Positions 8,771 through 17,194 are shown, numbered from the stretch's first letter. The stretch: DNA of 41,615 nt from Zoogloea sp. (GCA_016720685.1 JADKKC010000038.1:1-41615), one strand, 5' to 3'. Notes: generated from the letters alone by a model not told the origin. Numbers and translations: made by a program.

Positions 8771-11100
8771 ATGACCCCAAACCGCCCCGCTTCGGGGCGA
8801 AATCATCTCCGGAGGCCTCCTTTGGCACACAAGAAAAACCGTCGCCGACAGCCGTCGGCCCCCCGCCCCCAAGCCGCACAACCCGTTATTTCCGCCGAGT
8901 GCGCCATGTTGCCCCTGGGCGCGCTGATGTTTGCCGCCTCGATGAGCGGCTGGGCCCAATCGCCCGCCAGCGATGCCGACGACGACACCAAAACGCTCAG
9001 CCGGTGGTCGTAAAGGCCGCCGCCGAAGCCGAGCCCCAGGGCAAGGACAGCCTGCGCACCACCACCACGCGCATCGGCAAGGGCAAGCAGCAACTCCGCG
9101 ACATTCCCCAGTCGGTCACCGTGGTCACCGAAAAACTGCTGGACGACCGCAAGATCGACACGGTGAAGGAAGCCCTCAAGATGACCTCGGGCATCACCTT
9201 CCTGGCGGCCGAGGGCGGCGAGGAAGACGTGCGTCTGCGCGGCTTTCCCGTCAACACCACGGGCGATCTGTTCATCGACGGCATGCGCGACCCGGCTTTC
9301 TACGACCGCGACACCTTCAACATGGACCGCATCGAAGTGCTGCGTGGCTCCGCCTCCATGCTCTTCGGCCGCGGCTCCACCGGCGGCGCGGTCAACCAGG
9401 TCAGCAAACAGGCCCGCCTCATCGACCAGAACCAGGTGGACGTCACCCTGGGCAGCTACCAGTACCGCCGCGTGGTGGCCGACGTCAACGTGAAGACCGG
9501 CGACGACTCGGCCCTGCGCATCAACGCCATGCGCACCGTCGCCGACAACAACGGCGCCGGCACCAGCCTCGACAAGTACGGCTTTGCCGCCGACTACCGC
9601 TGGGGCATCGGCACCCGCGACGAGTTCGAGGTGGGCTTTTTCTACCTGAACAACGACAACGGCATCAACTACGGCCTGCCCTACGTGCGCAAAAGCGCCA
9701 CCAATGCGGCACTGACCACCATTCCCGTCGACCCGTCCAGCTATTACGGCCTCTCCAGCGACTACAACCACGGCTCGGCCGGCTATGCCAGCTTTGCCCA
9801 CACCCACCGCTTCTCGAGCGACACCGAACTGGTCACCAGGATCAGAAAGGGCGACTTCAACCGCGACCAGCGCGCCAGCACCGTGCGCATTGCCGGCGCG
9901 GCCCTCCAGCCCGGCGGCATTGCCGCCACCCGCGAAAACTTCAGCAGCGCCACCGTGCTCACCCGCGGCACCCAGAACAAGATCCAGAGCATGGAGAACC
10001 TGTTCGCCCAGAGCGACCTGTCCACCCGCTTCGAAGCGCTCGGGGTCAAACATGAAGTGCTCACCGGCGCCGATTTCGCCTGGGAGAAGAAGATCGTCCG
10101 CAGCGCCCGCAACGCGGCCCAGGACGGCATCGACATCACCAAGCCCACCACCACCATCGGCGCAGGCGGCGGAGGCCGGGTGGACGAAACGGCCCGCATC
10201 ATCGCCAAGACCAGCGAATTCGAGAGCATCGCAGCCGGCGTCTATGCGCAGGATCTGGTCCAGTTGGCCGAGCACTGGAAGCTTCTTGCCGGCCTGCGCT
10301 ACGACGGCATGTCGGCGCAGTACGACAGCTTCAACCTCACCACCAGCGCCGTCACCCACTACCAGCAGGCCATCTACAAGGCGAGCCAGCGTTTCGGCGT
10401 GCTCTACCAGCCGAGCGACCGTCACTCCTTCCACCTGTCTTACGGCACCTCGTTCAACACCTCCGGCGACACCTACTCGTACAGCGCGCAAAACGTGAAC
10501 ACGCCGCCCGAAAAGAGCATGAACCTGGAACTCGGCGCCAAGATCGACTCCGCCGACCGCCGCATGAGCAGCCGCTTCGCCCTCTTCCGCGGGGTCAAGC
10601 TCAACGAGCGCAACACCGACCCGCTGCTCAACATCGCCGTGCTGTCCGGCAAGCGCCACGCCACCGGCTTTGAAACCGATCTCGTCGGCAAGATCACCCC
10701 GCGCTGGGAAGTCTATGGCTCCTACACCTGGATCTGGGACGCCGAGATCGACAAGGGCGCCGAAGGTGCCGAAGGCCGGGGCGCCCGTCCGTCGCTGATT
10801 CCCAAGCACCAGGGCTCCCTGTGGAGCAGCTACCAGGTCACCGAAAAGCTGCGGCTCGGCGGCGGCGCCAACGCCCGCACCCGGATGACGCCCAACCGCA
10901 ACCCGGCCGGCCTGTACTCCGACGGTTACATAACTTTCGACGCCCTGGCCGAGTACGAGGCGATCGCCGACAAATTGACCCTCAAGGCCAACCTCACCAA
11001 CCTCACCAACAAGTTCTACGCCGACTCGCTCTACGCCAACGGGCATTACGTGCCGGGTGTCGGGCGAACGCTCTACCTGACCGCCAGCGTGAAGTTCTGA
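8771..11100 (+). CDS. TonB-dependent catecholate siderophore receptor, Fiu-type, with an apparent frameshift
   Basis: The barrel and plug are in one frame from about 8999 to 11100: DIPQSVTVVTEKLLDDR, VRLRGFPVNTTGDLFIDGMR, NMDRIEVLRGSASMLFGRG and the C-terminal GVGRTLYLTASVKF. The expected start is in another frame. It runs from ATG 8771 (MTPNRPASGRN, then a hydrophobic stretch ALMFAASMSGWAQ) to a stop at 9011-9013. The frames join near 8996-8999, where one missing base (for example CTGCAG read as CTCAG) would give TKTLQPVVVKA. So either this is a real null allele or a sequencing error. The fold and the following piuC gene match the E. coli fiu-ybiX and Pseudomonas piuA-piuC arrangement, pointing to uptake of ferric catecholates. 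It is regulated by the Fur box just upstream. Confidence 0.85.
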
Positions 11101-11105
11101 TCAAC

Positions 11106-11146
11106 CGCGAGGGGCCCGCCCAACCCAGCCGAGCCCCTCGCGCTTT
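11106..11146 (+). terminator. Hairpin between receptor and piuC (attenuator or weak terminator)
   Basis: GCGAGGGGC (11107-11115) pairs with GCCCCTCGC (11133-11141), extendable by one C-G pair, and is followed by GCTTTT. It lies in the 61-bp gap between the receptor and piuC, so it may lower readthrough or stabilise the upstream mRNA. Confidence 0.55.
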
Positions 11147-11161
11147 TCCCCCGTCGACACC

Positions 11162-11842
11162 ATGCTCCTGCAAATCCCCGACCTCCTCAGCGCCGACGAA
11201 GTCCGCCAGGCCCGCCAGCTGCTCGAGGGCGCCCCGTGGGCCGACGGCCGCGACAGCGCCGGCCCCCAGGCCGCGACCGTCAAGAACAACCAGCAATTGC
11301 CCCACGACGCCCCCGCCGCGCGGGCGATCCGCAGCCTGGTGCTGGCCGGCGTCGAGCGGAATCCGCTCTTTCTCACCGCCGCCCTGCCCAAGAAAATCTT
11401 CACCCCGCGGATCAACCGCTACGGCGGCGACACCCCCTTCTACGGCGCCCACGTGGATAACGCCATCCGCTTCACCGCCGACGGCGAACGCGTCCGCACC
11501 GACGTCTCGTGCACCGTGTTCCTCTCCGACCCCGACGAATACGACGGCGGCGAACTCCAGGTGCAGGACACCTACGGCCCGCGCGGCGTCAAACTGCCCG
11601 CCGGCCACGCCGTGCTCTACCCCGGCACCAGCATCCACCAGGTCACCCCGGTCACCCGCGGCCACCGCCTCGCCTGCTTCTTCTGGATCGAAAGCATGGT
11701 AAGCAGCGACGAGCAGCGCCGCCTGCTCTTCGAGCTCGACATGAGCCTGATGCGCCTGCGCGAGGGCCACGGCGAAACCGACGAAGCCGTCAGCCTCACC
11801 GGCACGTATCACAACCTGCTGCGCATGTGGGCCGACACCTGA
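11162..11842 (+). CDS. piuC: Fe(II)/2-oxoglutarate-dependent PKHD-type hydroxylase, PiuC/YbiX family
   Basis: A 226-residue protein of the usual family length. The facial triad is visible: AHVDN (His97, Asp99) and SIHQVTPV (His159), with the 2-oxoglutarate-binding Arg in GHRLACFFW (~169). Family hallmarks are YGGDTPFYGAHVDNAIR, CTVFLSDPDEYDGGEL and YPGTSIHQVTPVTRG. The family is iron-regulated and genetically tied to catecholate siderophore receptors; the hydroxylated substrate is not firmly known. It follows the Fiu-like receptor by 61 bp and precedes an FMN oxidase gene by 28 bp, consistent with one iron-responsive operon. Confidence 0.95.
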   Translation: MLLQIPDLLSADEVRQARQLLEGAPWADGRDSAGPQAATVKNNQQLPHDAPAARAIRSLVLAGVERNPLFLTAALPKKIFTPRINRYGGDTPFYGAHVDNAIRFTADGERVRTDVSCTVFLSDPDEYDGGELQVQDTYGPRGVKLPAGHAVLYPGTSIHQVTPVTRGHRLACFFWIESMVSSDEQRRLLFELDMSLMRLREGHGETDEAVSLTGTYHNLLRMWADT

Positions 11843-11870
11843 AACCCGACCCACCAGGAAAACCGCACTC

Positions 11871-12977
11871 ATGACCGCCCTGCCCCCCGGCGTCGTCACC
11901 CTCGACGACCACGCAGCCCACGCCCGCACGGTGCTCGATGCCAATGCCTGGGCCTACTTTGCCGGCGGCGCGGCCGACGAGATCGCCCTTGCCGCCAACC
12001 GCAGCGCCTGGAATGCCATGCGCCTCCACCCGCGCGTGCTGCGTCCGCTGGCCGGCGGACACACCCGGGTGAGCCTGCTCGGGCGCAGCCTCGCCCACCC
12101 CATCCTGCTCGCCCCGGTCGCCTTCCAGCGCATGGCCCACCCGGACGGCGAACTTGCCAGCGCCGTGGCCGCGGCCGCCCAGCAAGCCGGCTTCGTGCTC
12201 AGCACCCAGGCCAGCCAGCCCCTCGAAAGCATTGCCGAAGCCGTACGCGACGACCCCGACCGCGGCCCGCTGTGGTTCCAGCTTTATCTTCAGCACGACC
12301 GCGGCTTCAATCGCGAACTCGTGCACCGCGCCGAACACGCCGGCTACGAAGCCCTTGTGCTCACCGTCGACGCCCCCTGCCACGGCGCCCGCGACCGCGA
12401 ACGACGGGCAAACTTTCGCCTGCCGGCGGGCATCTCGGCAGTCAACCTGGCCGGGCTGCCGCCGCGCCCCGCTAGCGCGCTCCAGCCTGGCCAAAGCGCG
12501 CTCTTCGACGATCTGCTGCGTGACGCACCGGGCTGGGACGATGTCGCCTGGCTGCAGGCCAACACCCGCCTGCCGGTCATCCTCAAGGGCATCCTCCACC
12601 CCGACGACGCCCGCCAGGCCGCAAGCCTGCAGGCCGGCGGAGTGATCGTCTCCAACCACGGCGGACGCACCCTCGACAGCGCCCCGCCCACTGCCGAAGC
12701 GCTGCCGCGCATCGCCGACGCCCTGGCTGGCGCGCTGCCGCTGCTGGTGGATGGCGGAATCCGCCGCGGCACCGACATCCTCAAGGCCATGGCCCTCGGC
12801 GCCAACGCGGTGCTGGTCGGCAAACCCTATGTTTTCGGGCTCGCCAATGCGGGCGCCCTGGGCGTCGCCCACGTGCTGCGGCTGCTGCGGGATGAACTGG
12901 AAATTGCCATGGCGCTGTGCGGCTGCGCCACGCTCGACGACCTACCGGCCGGGCTCCTCGGCGCCGGGCAGCCATGA
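11871..12977 (+). CDS. FMN-dependent alpha-hydroxy-acid oxidase/dehydrogenase
   Basis: A 368-residue TIM-barrel flavoenzyme of the lactate/glycolate oxidase family. Visible motifs: YFAGGAADE at the start of the FMN site, APVAFQRMAHPDGE, WFQLYLQHDR, LTVDAP, LPVILKGIL (FMN-contacting Lys), SNHGGRTLDSAPP with the catalytic His (263) and following Arg, then VDGGIRRGTDILKAMALGA and VGKPYVFGLA for phosphate binding. It oxidises a 2-hydroxy acid to a 2-oxo acid. Whether oxygen or the quinone pool is the acceptor, and which substrate, cannot be read here. The ATG at 11871 has AGGAAAA upstream. Its position 28 bp behind piuC suggests co-regulation by iron. Confidence 0.93.
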   Translation: MTALPPGVVTLDDHAAHARTVLDANAWAYFAGGAADEIALAANRSAWNAMRLHPRVLRPLAGGHTRVSLLGRSLAHPILLAPVAFQRMAHPDGELASAVAAAAQQAGFVLSTQASQPLESIAEAVRDDPDRGPLWFQLYLQHDRGFNRELVHRAEHAGYEALVLTVDAPCHGARDRERRANFRLPAGISAVNLAGLPPRPASALQPGQSALFDDLLRDAPGWDDVAWLQANTRLPVILKGILHPDDARQAASLQAGGVIVSNHGGRTLDSAPPTAEALPRIADALAGALPLLVDGGIRRGTDILKAMALGANAVLVGKPYVFGLANAGALGVAHVLRLLRDELEIAMALCGCATLDDLPAGLLGAGQP

Positions 12978-12979
12978 AA

Positions 12980-13001
12980 AAAGGCCGGTCACCCGGCCTT
13001 T
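12980..13001. terminator. Bidirectional terminator
   Basis: A perfect 9-bp stem AAAGGCCGG / CCGGCCTTT with a TCAC loop lies between two convergent genes. Read on the minus strand it is followed by a run of six T; on the plus strand by TTTCTTC. It should end both the oxidase operon and the PEP-CTERM gene. Confidence 0.9.
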
Positions 13002-13023
13002 CTTCAGAACACCCGCACCCGCC

Positions 13024-14271
13024 TCAAGCCTGGCGGCGCTCGCGCCGGCTGCGTACCAGCGCCGCCATCGACAGGCCCAGCAGCGCAAGGTTGGCGGGCT
13101 CCGGCACGGCAGAGCCGCTCCCGGACGGCGCATCGGGCGTCAGCAGAAACGCACGATAGAGGCTCCCGATGCGGCCCGTTCCGGCAAGTTGGCCGGCATC
13201 GTTGATGAACAGATCCTCGATCGAATCGTAGCCGGGCAGCAGCGCATTCACGTCTTCCATCACGCCGCCATCGAAGAGAAACCAGTGCTCGGCCGCGTCA
13301 CCGACCACCTCGCTGCGGCCAATCACCTGCCCGCGCCCGTTGACGCCCGAGGCCCAGCTGCGCGAACCGCCCAGGGTACCGATGTCCGTCATCACGCCGC
13401 CGCTGTAAAAATAGGCGTGGTAGATACTGCTGTCAGTCAGGCTGTAGCCCACCACCTGCCCCGCGTCATTGATGCCGGACGCCCAGCTGCCGGCCCCGCC
13501 AAGGGTGCCCAGATCCTGCATCGCGCTGCCGTCGTACAAAAAGGCATGAAACTCGCTGTCGCCCGGCATCGCGCTCTGGCCGACAACCTGCCCCGCCGCA
13601 TTGATGCCGACCGCCTGACTGGTAGCGCCGCCCAGCGTGCCCAAATCCTGCATCACGCCGTTTTTGTACAGGAAGGCGCGGTAAAGATCGCCCGGCGCAT
13701 CGGACGTACCGGCAACCTGCCCCGAGTCGTTGAGGCCCGCAACCTGGCTCGAGCGACCACCGAGGGTGCCCAGATCCTGCATCACGCCGTTGCCGTAAAT
13801 AAAGGCGTGGAAGGCGGCGTTGCCCGGGGTGCTGCTGTAGCCGGCAACCTGCCCGACCCCGTTGACGTGGGACGCCCAACTGAAGCCACCGCCCAGCGTG
13901 CCCAGATCCTGCATGGCACCGTTGCTGTAAAGGAAGCCGTGGATGGCGGCATTGCCGGTCGTAAAGCTTGCGCCAACCGCCTGCCCTGCGGCATTGACGC
14001 CGCTTGCCGCGCTGGCCGTGCCGCCGAGGGTGCCGAGCCCCTGCATCACGCCATTGCCGTACACGAAGCCCTGGTACGCCGAATTGCCGGCCACGAGGCT
14101 TTCGCCGCTGACCTGCCCGACGCGGCTGATGCCATAGACCCAGCTGGATGCTCCACCCAGAGTGCCGAGATCAAGCTGCGTCCAGGTGCCGGCGTGGACC
14201 GCTCCGCTCAGGGTGAAGGCAGCACCCACGAGCGTTGCCAAAATGGAATTGCGGAGTAAAAAGGTTGTCAT
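13024..14271 (-). CDS. HAF-repeat extracellular protein with PEP-CTERM sorting signal
   Basis: A 415-residue secreted protein. Signal peptide ~1-27 (MTTFLLRNSILATLVGAAFT...VHA). It then has seven tandem repeats of ~45 residues, each opening with LGTLGG or IGTLGG and containing G(I/V)N..GQV.G.S and a HAF(L/I)Y-like strand (for example QDLGTLGGATSQAVGINAAG), plus one degenerate eighth repeat (NALLPGYDSIEDLFINDAGQ). The C-terminus is a canonical PEP-CTERM tail: VPEP, a hydrophobic helix (ANLALLGLSMAALV) and RSRRERR, the signal processed by exosortase/EpsH in exopolysaccharide-producing bacteria. Start ATG 14271 is chosen for its signal peptide; a TTG at 14322 is a poorer alternative. The repeats probably form a beta-propeller-like surface protein; the role is unknown, perhaps in floc or biofilm matrix. 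Confidence 0.9.
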   Translation of the reverse strand: MTTFLLRNSILATLVGAAFTLSGAVHAGTWTQLDLGTLGGASSWVYGISRVGQVSGESLVAGNSAYQGFVYGNGVMQGLGTLGGTASAASGVNAAGQAVGASFTTGNAAIHGFLYSNGAMQDLGTLGGGFSWASHVNGVGQVAGYSSTPGNAAFHAFIYGNGVMQDLGTLGGRSSQVAGLNDSGQVAGTSDAPGDLYRAFLYKNGVMQDLGTLGGATSQAVGINAAGQVVGQSAMPGDSEFHAFLYDGSAMQDLGTLGGAGSWASGINDAGQVVGYSLTDSSIYHAYFYSGGVMTDIGTLGGSRSWASGVNGRGQVIGRSEVVGDAAEHWFLFDGGVMEDVNALLPGYDSIEDLFINDAGQLAGTGRIGSLYRAFLLTPDAPSGSGSAVPEPANLALLGLSMAALVRSRRERRQA

Positions 14272-14399
14272 CACGGAAGTTTTTGAATTGTTGTCAATGA
14301 ACACTGCGGGCACGCAAAGCAATAATCACGCCCGAGTATTCTTTTCACATATTTACAACAAGTTGCAAAAAAAGTCCGCCCGCCAAATGAAGTATGTGT

Positions 14400-14432
14400 A
14401 AAAAAAACCGACATCCGCTTGGCGTGGATGCC
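14400..14432 (-). terminator. Terminator of the cytoplasmic patatin-like gene
   Basis: Read on the minus strand, GGCATCC and GGATGTC form a 7-bp stem (one G-T pair) around ACGCCAAGC, followed shortly by eight T. It lies just past the stop of the gene at 14441. Confidence 0.65.
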
Positions 14433-14440
14433 ACCCCGGT

Positions 14441-15502
14441 TCAGGCAAACAGCGCGGCCAGGTCCACCGTCGAGCGTTTGCCCACGCTGGGCCGGTGCTC
14501 GCGCACCCAACTCTCGCCGCGCGCCCGGCCGAGGTCGCGCAGCTCGTGTAAAAAGGCGCGGGTCGCGTTGAGCTTGCTGCCCTTGCCCGCCGTCGCCAGC
14601 TCTTTCGCATCGACGAGATGAAAGCGCAGCCCGGTGAGCTTTCGCTCGAAGCGCCCCATCGGCATCCAGCCGGAGCCCTCCCCGATGTAGGCTCGGGCAT
14701 GGGCGATCATGCGCATCTCGCGCAGGAAGGTGGTCGAGAAACCCAGCTCCATGCTGCGCGCGGCAATCTCCTCGGCCGTCCGCGGCACCTCCGCGATGCT
14801 CAGCGGATTGAGCAGCACCAGCAGGATGTCCGGGGTGCTGCATTCGTACATCAGTGGGTAAATCGCCGGGTTGGCCGTAAAACCGCCGTCCCAGTAGGCC
14901 TCGCCGTCGATCTCGACGGCGTGGTGGAGGGTGGGCAGGCAGGCCGAGGCGAGCAGCGCATCCTCGGACAACTCACCGGTGCGAAACAGCCGCACCTTGC
15001 CCGAGGTGACGTGGGTTGCGGCGATGAACAGCTTGAGCCGGCAATCCCGCCGGATGCGCTCGAAATCAAACTGGGCACGCACCACGTCGCGCAGCGGATT
15101 GAGCTCGAAGGGATTGAACTCGTAGGGCGAGAACAACCGGGTCAGGCTCATCATCATGTTCATCGGCCCCGGCATGCCGCCGTCGCCGGCGCTGTTGAGG
15201 CTCTGCAGCAGGTTGAGCTCGAAGGGCGTGCTGTCGGCCACGGCGTCCCAGAAGGTGCTCAGGCTCTCCCGCGCGCCGTCCGCCCCGCCGTGGGTCCAGC
15301 CCTGGGCCAGCGCGACCGCGTTCATCGCCCCGGCGCTGGTGCCGCTGATTCCGTCGAGCCGCCAGCCGTCTTCCAGCAGGCGGTCCAGCACGCCCCACGT
15401 GTAGGCGCCGTGCGCCCCGCCACCCTGCAAGGCCAGGCTCAGAGCAGGCGCCGCGGCGTCCCTCGTCGCAACAGTTCGTTTCCACCAGCGGGTTCCCAGC
15501 AT
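14441..15502 (-). CDS. Patatin-like phospholipase family protein (cytoplasmic)
   Basis: A 353-residue protein. ATG 15502 is chosen because AAGGAG lies 9 bases upstream. It has all patatin motifs: GGGAHGAY (27-34), nucleophile elbow GTSAG (54-58, Ser56) and the catalytic Asp in YWDGGF (Asp205). There is no signal peptide, so it acts in the cytoplasm, unlike the secreted patatin-like protein at the left edge. The C-terminal half (MELGFSTTFLREMRMIAHAR) is typical of bacterial patatin-like proteins of ~350 residues. A perfect palindrome 35-50 bp upstream of the start resembles operators of polyhydroxyalkanoate-granule genes, hinting at a role in PHA or lipid metabolism. That link is inference. 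Confidence 0.92.
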   Translation of the reverse strand: MLGTRWWKRTVATRDAAAPALSLALQGGGAHGAYTWGVLDRLLEDGWRLDGISGTSAGAMNAVALAQGWTHGGADGARESLSTFWDAVADSTPFELNLLQSLNSAGDGGMPGPMNMMMSLTRLFSPYEFNPFELNPLRDVVRAQFDFERIRRDCRLKLFIAATHVTSGKVRLFRTGELSEDALLASACLPTLHHAVEIDGEAYWDGGFTANPAIYPLMYECSTPDILLVLLNPLSIAEVPRTAEEIAARSMELGFSTTFLREMRMIAHARAYIGEGSGWMPMGRFERKLTGLRFHLVDAKELATAGKGSKLNATRAFLHELRDLGRARGESWVREHRPSVGKRSTVDLAALFA

Positions 15503-15537
15503 CGCAAATCTCCTTGAATTCTTGGCGCAGCAAGTAT

Positions 15538-15552
15538 TGCTGCAGTGCAGCA
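15538..15552 (-). promoter_or_regulatory. Perfect palindrome TGCTGCA-N-TGCAGCA upstream of the patatin-like gene
   Basis: A perfect 7-1-7 inverted repeat 36-50 bp upstream of the start codon at 15502. It contains CTGC-N3-GCAG, the form I recall for binding sites of the PHA regulator PhaR. The 12-mer TGCTGCACTGCA in it recurs over the promoter at ~39790. A repressor site is the likely role. Confidence 0.55.
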
Positions 15553-15745
15553 TACATCAAGAATAGACGCAGCAATGTTGTGGAAGTTCGATCCCCTCAC
15601 GCACTATGCGGCCTAAAATCAGAGCCAAACCTCTGCGGGCGATCCGGCCGGTGCCATTATTGACCCGGCCATTAATTAACTTGTCGAAAGGCAGAGGCAG
15701 AGCCGGGTTGATAGCCGTCCCTTTTGCAGCGGCGGCGCGGCAGAC

Positions 15746-15923
15746 TGTGTGGGCGACTGAAGTCGCCCCTACACGTCGCCTCTACAGAAAATCATCCGTG
15801 ACCATTCCATGTCGCAACAGCAAACGGAACAGCCTCCGGGAGGACTCATCAACCCGGTCATTGAATAGCAAGCACACGCGCAGCCCGAACGGTGGCAAGG
15901 GAATCAAAGGGCCGGGTTAATAA
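15746..15923. repeat. Dispersed palindrome-containing repeat, divergent copy
   Basis: It opens with the palindromic core GGGCGACTGAAGTCGCCC and CAGAAAATCATCCGTGA, and ends with GGTGGCAAGGGAATCAAAG then GGCCGGGTTAATAA, as in the copies at 27151 and 27550, but carries a longer and divergent middle. The 300-odd bases from the patatin promoter to here contain no gene that I can support. Confidence 0.7.
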
Positions 15924-16145
15924 AGGCGCGCGGCCACGACCGAATGCATCAACGCGCAGGCGCGCAACCGCAGTCTGCAGCAGTTTCGGGTGCGTGAGCT
16001 CGCCAAGGTGAAGTGCGTGATGCTGATGTTTGCCCTCGCGCACAACCTGATGCGCCTGGCCGCCCTCGCACCCGAATTGCTCGGGATAGGGACGGGTCTG
16101 GAATCGGGGCTTGAGTGCCGAAAACAGCGGAAATTGGCTCAATGA
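15924..16145 (+). pseudogene. C-terminal remnant of a transposase (IS1182/IS4-like DDE type)
   Basis: An open frame with no start codon of its own translates from the repeat junction to TGA at 16143-16145. It contains ECINAQARNRSLQQFRVREL and KCVMLMFALAHNLMRLA, which I recognise as the C-terminal end of DDE transposases of the IS1182 type. Only ~73 residues remain. The catalytic core and the left end are gone, and no terminal inverted repeats were found. It abuts the right edge of the dispersed repeat, suggesting a past rearrangement. Confidence 0.75.
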
Positions 16146-16157
16146 ACGGGCCGGCGC

Positions 16158-16883
16158 TTACGGGCCGACGGTGAAGGCCCCCGTCGGTGCCTTACGGGTC
16201 AGCACCACGCAGCGCGTGGCGCGCCAGCTGCCGCCCTCGGCGCGTGCCTGCCAGCGCAGCAGCCAGTCCTCCCAGCCATCGCCGTCGAAATCACCTCGAG
16301 CCAGCCACTGCAGGCGCAGGGTGTAGCCGCGCGCTGCGAGCGCCAGGCCCTCCGGCGTAGCCCCGCCGGGCGCGACGCGCGTCCAGACGCGCCGGCCACT
16401 GGCCTGCCTCAGGGTCTGGCCGGCGCCGGCCAGGGCGTCGACCTCGTCCTGGGAAATGGCAGGCCAGATGGCCGCCGGCCACCGCCACGTCTCGCGTGCC
16501 GCGTGAAGGCGCGACGGCATGGCCGAATGGCGGGCTTGCCCGGCGGCGGCCAGCCAGCGCAGCGCGTGGCAATCTGCCAGCCGCTGCTGCAACACGTTCC
16601 AGTCGGAGGGCGAGCGGGTGCCGACGATATGCGGCGCCAGCTCAAGCAGGGCGCGGCAGTGGGGCGGTGTGCGCGTCGCTCCGGGGCCCTCGGCCAGGGT
16701 CAAGGCGATGGGGTCGTCGAAGGGGCGCTCCAGCGCCGCCCCGGCGTCACTGAGGTCTGCAATGCCCAGGCTCGCCCCTGCCCCCGGCTGCAAGGCGGGG
16801 ACAGGCGGAGGCGGGCCGGCGCGGCCCTGCACGGCCGCGGTCAGCAGGACGAGTGCCGCCAGCGCAGAGAAGCACGGGCGCAT
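16158..16883 (-). CDS. Secreted protein with an FG-GAP/VCBS-like segment, function unknown
   Basis: A 241-residue protein starting at ATG 16883, which shares bases with the upstream gene's stop (TGATG), so it is translationally coupled. Signal peptide ~1-22 (MRPCFSALAALVLLTAAVQG). The middle has two Cys (PHCRALL, LADCHALRW). The C-terminal part has GDFDGDGWEDWLLRWQARAEG, a calcium-binding-like FG-GAP/VCBS strand seen in periplasmic or surface proteins. I do not recognise the family. A neighbouring lysozyme-like fragment suggests a phage- or cell-wall-related origin. Confidence 0.65.
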   Translation of the reverse strand: MRPCFSALAALVLLTAAVQGRAGPPPPVPALQPGAGASLGIADLSDAGAALERPFDDPIALTLAEGPGATRTPPHCRALLELAPHIVGTRSPSDWNVLQQRLADCHALRWLAAAGQARHSAMPSRLHAARETWRWPAAIWPAISQDEVDALAGAGQTLRQASGRRVWTRVAPGGATPEGLALAARGYTLRLQWLARGDFDGDGWEDWLLRWQARAEGGSWRATRCVVLTRKAPTGAFTVGP

Positions 16884-17194
16884 CAGCGGACACCGTCCGG
16901 CGGCATGGCGGCGCGAAAGCAGGCCTTGGTCCACTCGTTGCGCCCATCCGGAATCCCCTTGCGGGCACAGGCATCCGCGGCCTTCTCCCATTCGCGTCTT
17001 CCCACGTGACCGATCGGGGTCTGGAATTTCCTCAGGCCTCTTATGCCCCTCAGGCCCCTCAGGCCCCTCAGGCCCCTCAGGCCCAGGTTGTAGGCCATGT
17101 CGAGGAGCGCACGCTTGGTGGGTGTCGGGAAGGTGTTCCATCCGCTGAAGATAGTGTTCAGGCCGGGAAGAAATTCGCTGTCGATGCGCTTCAT
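16883..17194 (-). CDS. Lysozyme-like (GH24-type) fragment lacking the catalytic N-terminus
   Basis: A 103-residue reading frame from ATG 17194 (GGAG 9 bases upstream) to TGA overlapping the next start. FPTPTKRALLDMAYNLG and WEKAADACARKG.PDGRNEWT resemble the C-terminal half of phage-type lysozymes (...vkraLvdmaFNlG...). Lysozyme-like sequence continues in frame upstream of the ATG (LPEAVCWSLL) until it runs into the end of the efflux gene, so the N-terminal half with the catalytic Glu and the Asp/Thr appears deleted. A 9-bp tandem repeat adds several Leu-Arg-Gly units after NLG. Probably a non-catalytic relic, though the good ribosome site and coupling to the next gene suggest it may still be translated. 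Confidence 0.55.
   Translation of the reverse strand: MKRIDSEFLPGLNTIFSGWNTFPTPTKRALLDMAYNLGLRGLRGLRGLRGIRGLRKFQTPIGHVGRREWEKAADACARKGIPDGRNEWTKACFRAAMPPDGVR
17045..17080. repeat. 9-bp tandem repeat, four exact copies, inside the lysozyme-like frame
   Basis: Four perfect copies of GCCCCTCAG (plus strand), in frame and encoding Leu-Arg-Gly on the minus strand, with further degenerate units on both sides (Leu-Gly before, Ile-Arg-Gly and Leu-Arg after). Because the unit is a multiple of three, copy-number change would keep the frame. Confidence 0.9.

Noticed and set aside
8990..9002. Programmed -1 frameshift in the Fiu-like gene
   Set aside because: No X-XXY-YYZ slippery heptamer in the incoming frame (codons ACC AAA ACG) and no obvious stimulatory hairpin; a mutation or sequencing error is simpler.
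8803..11046. 747-residue minus-strand frame opposite the siderophore receptor
   Set aside because: Shadow frame; all receptor motifs are on the plus strand.
14340..14400. Sigma54 promoter upstream of the PEP-CTERM gene
   Set aside because: A GG...TTTTGC pattern is present on the minus strand but the GG to GC spacing is 9, not 10, and the -24 element is poor.
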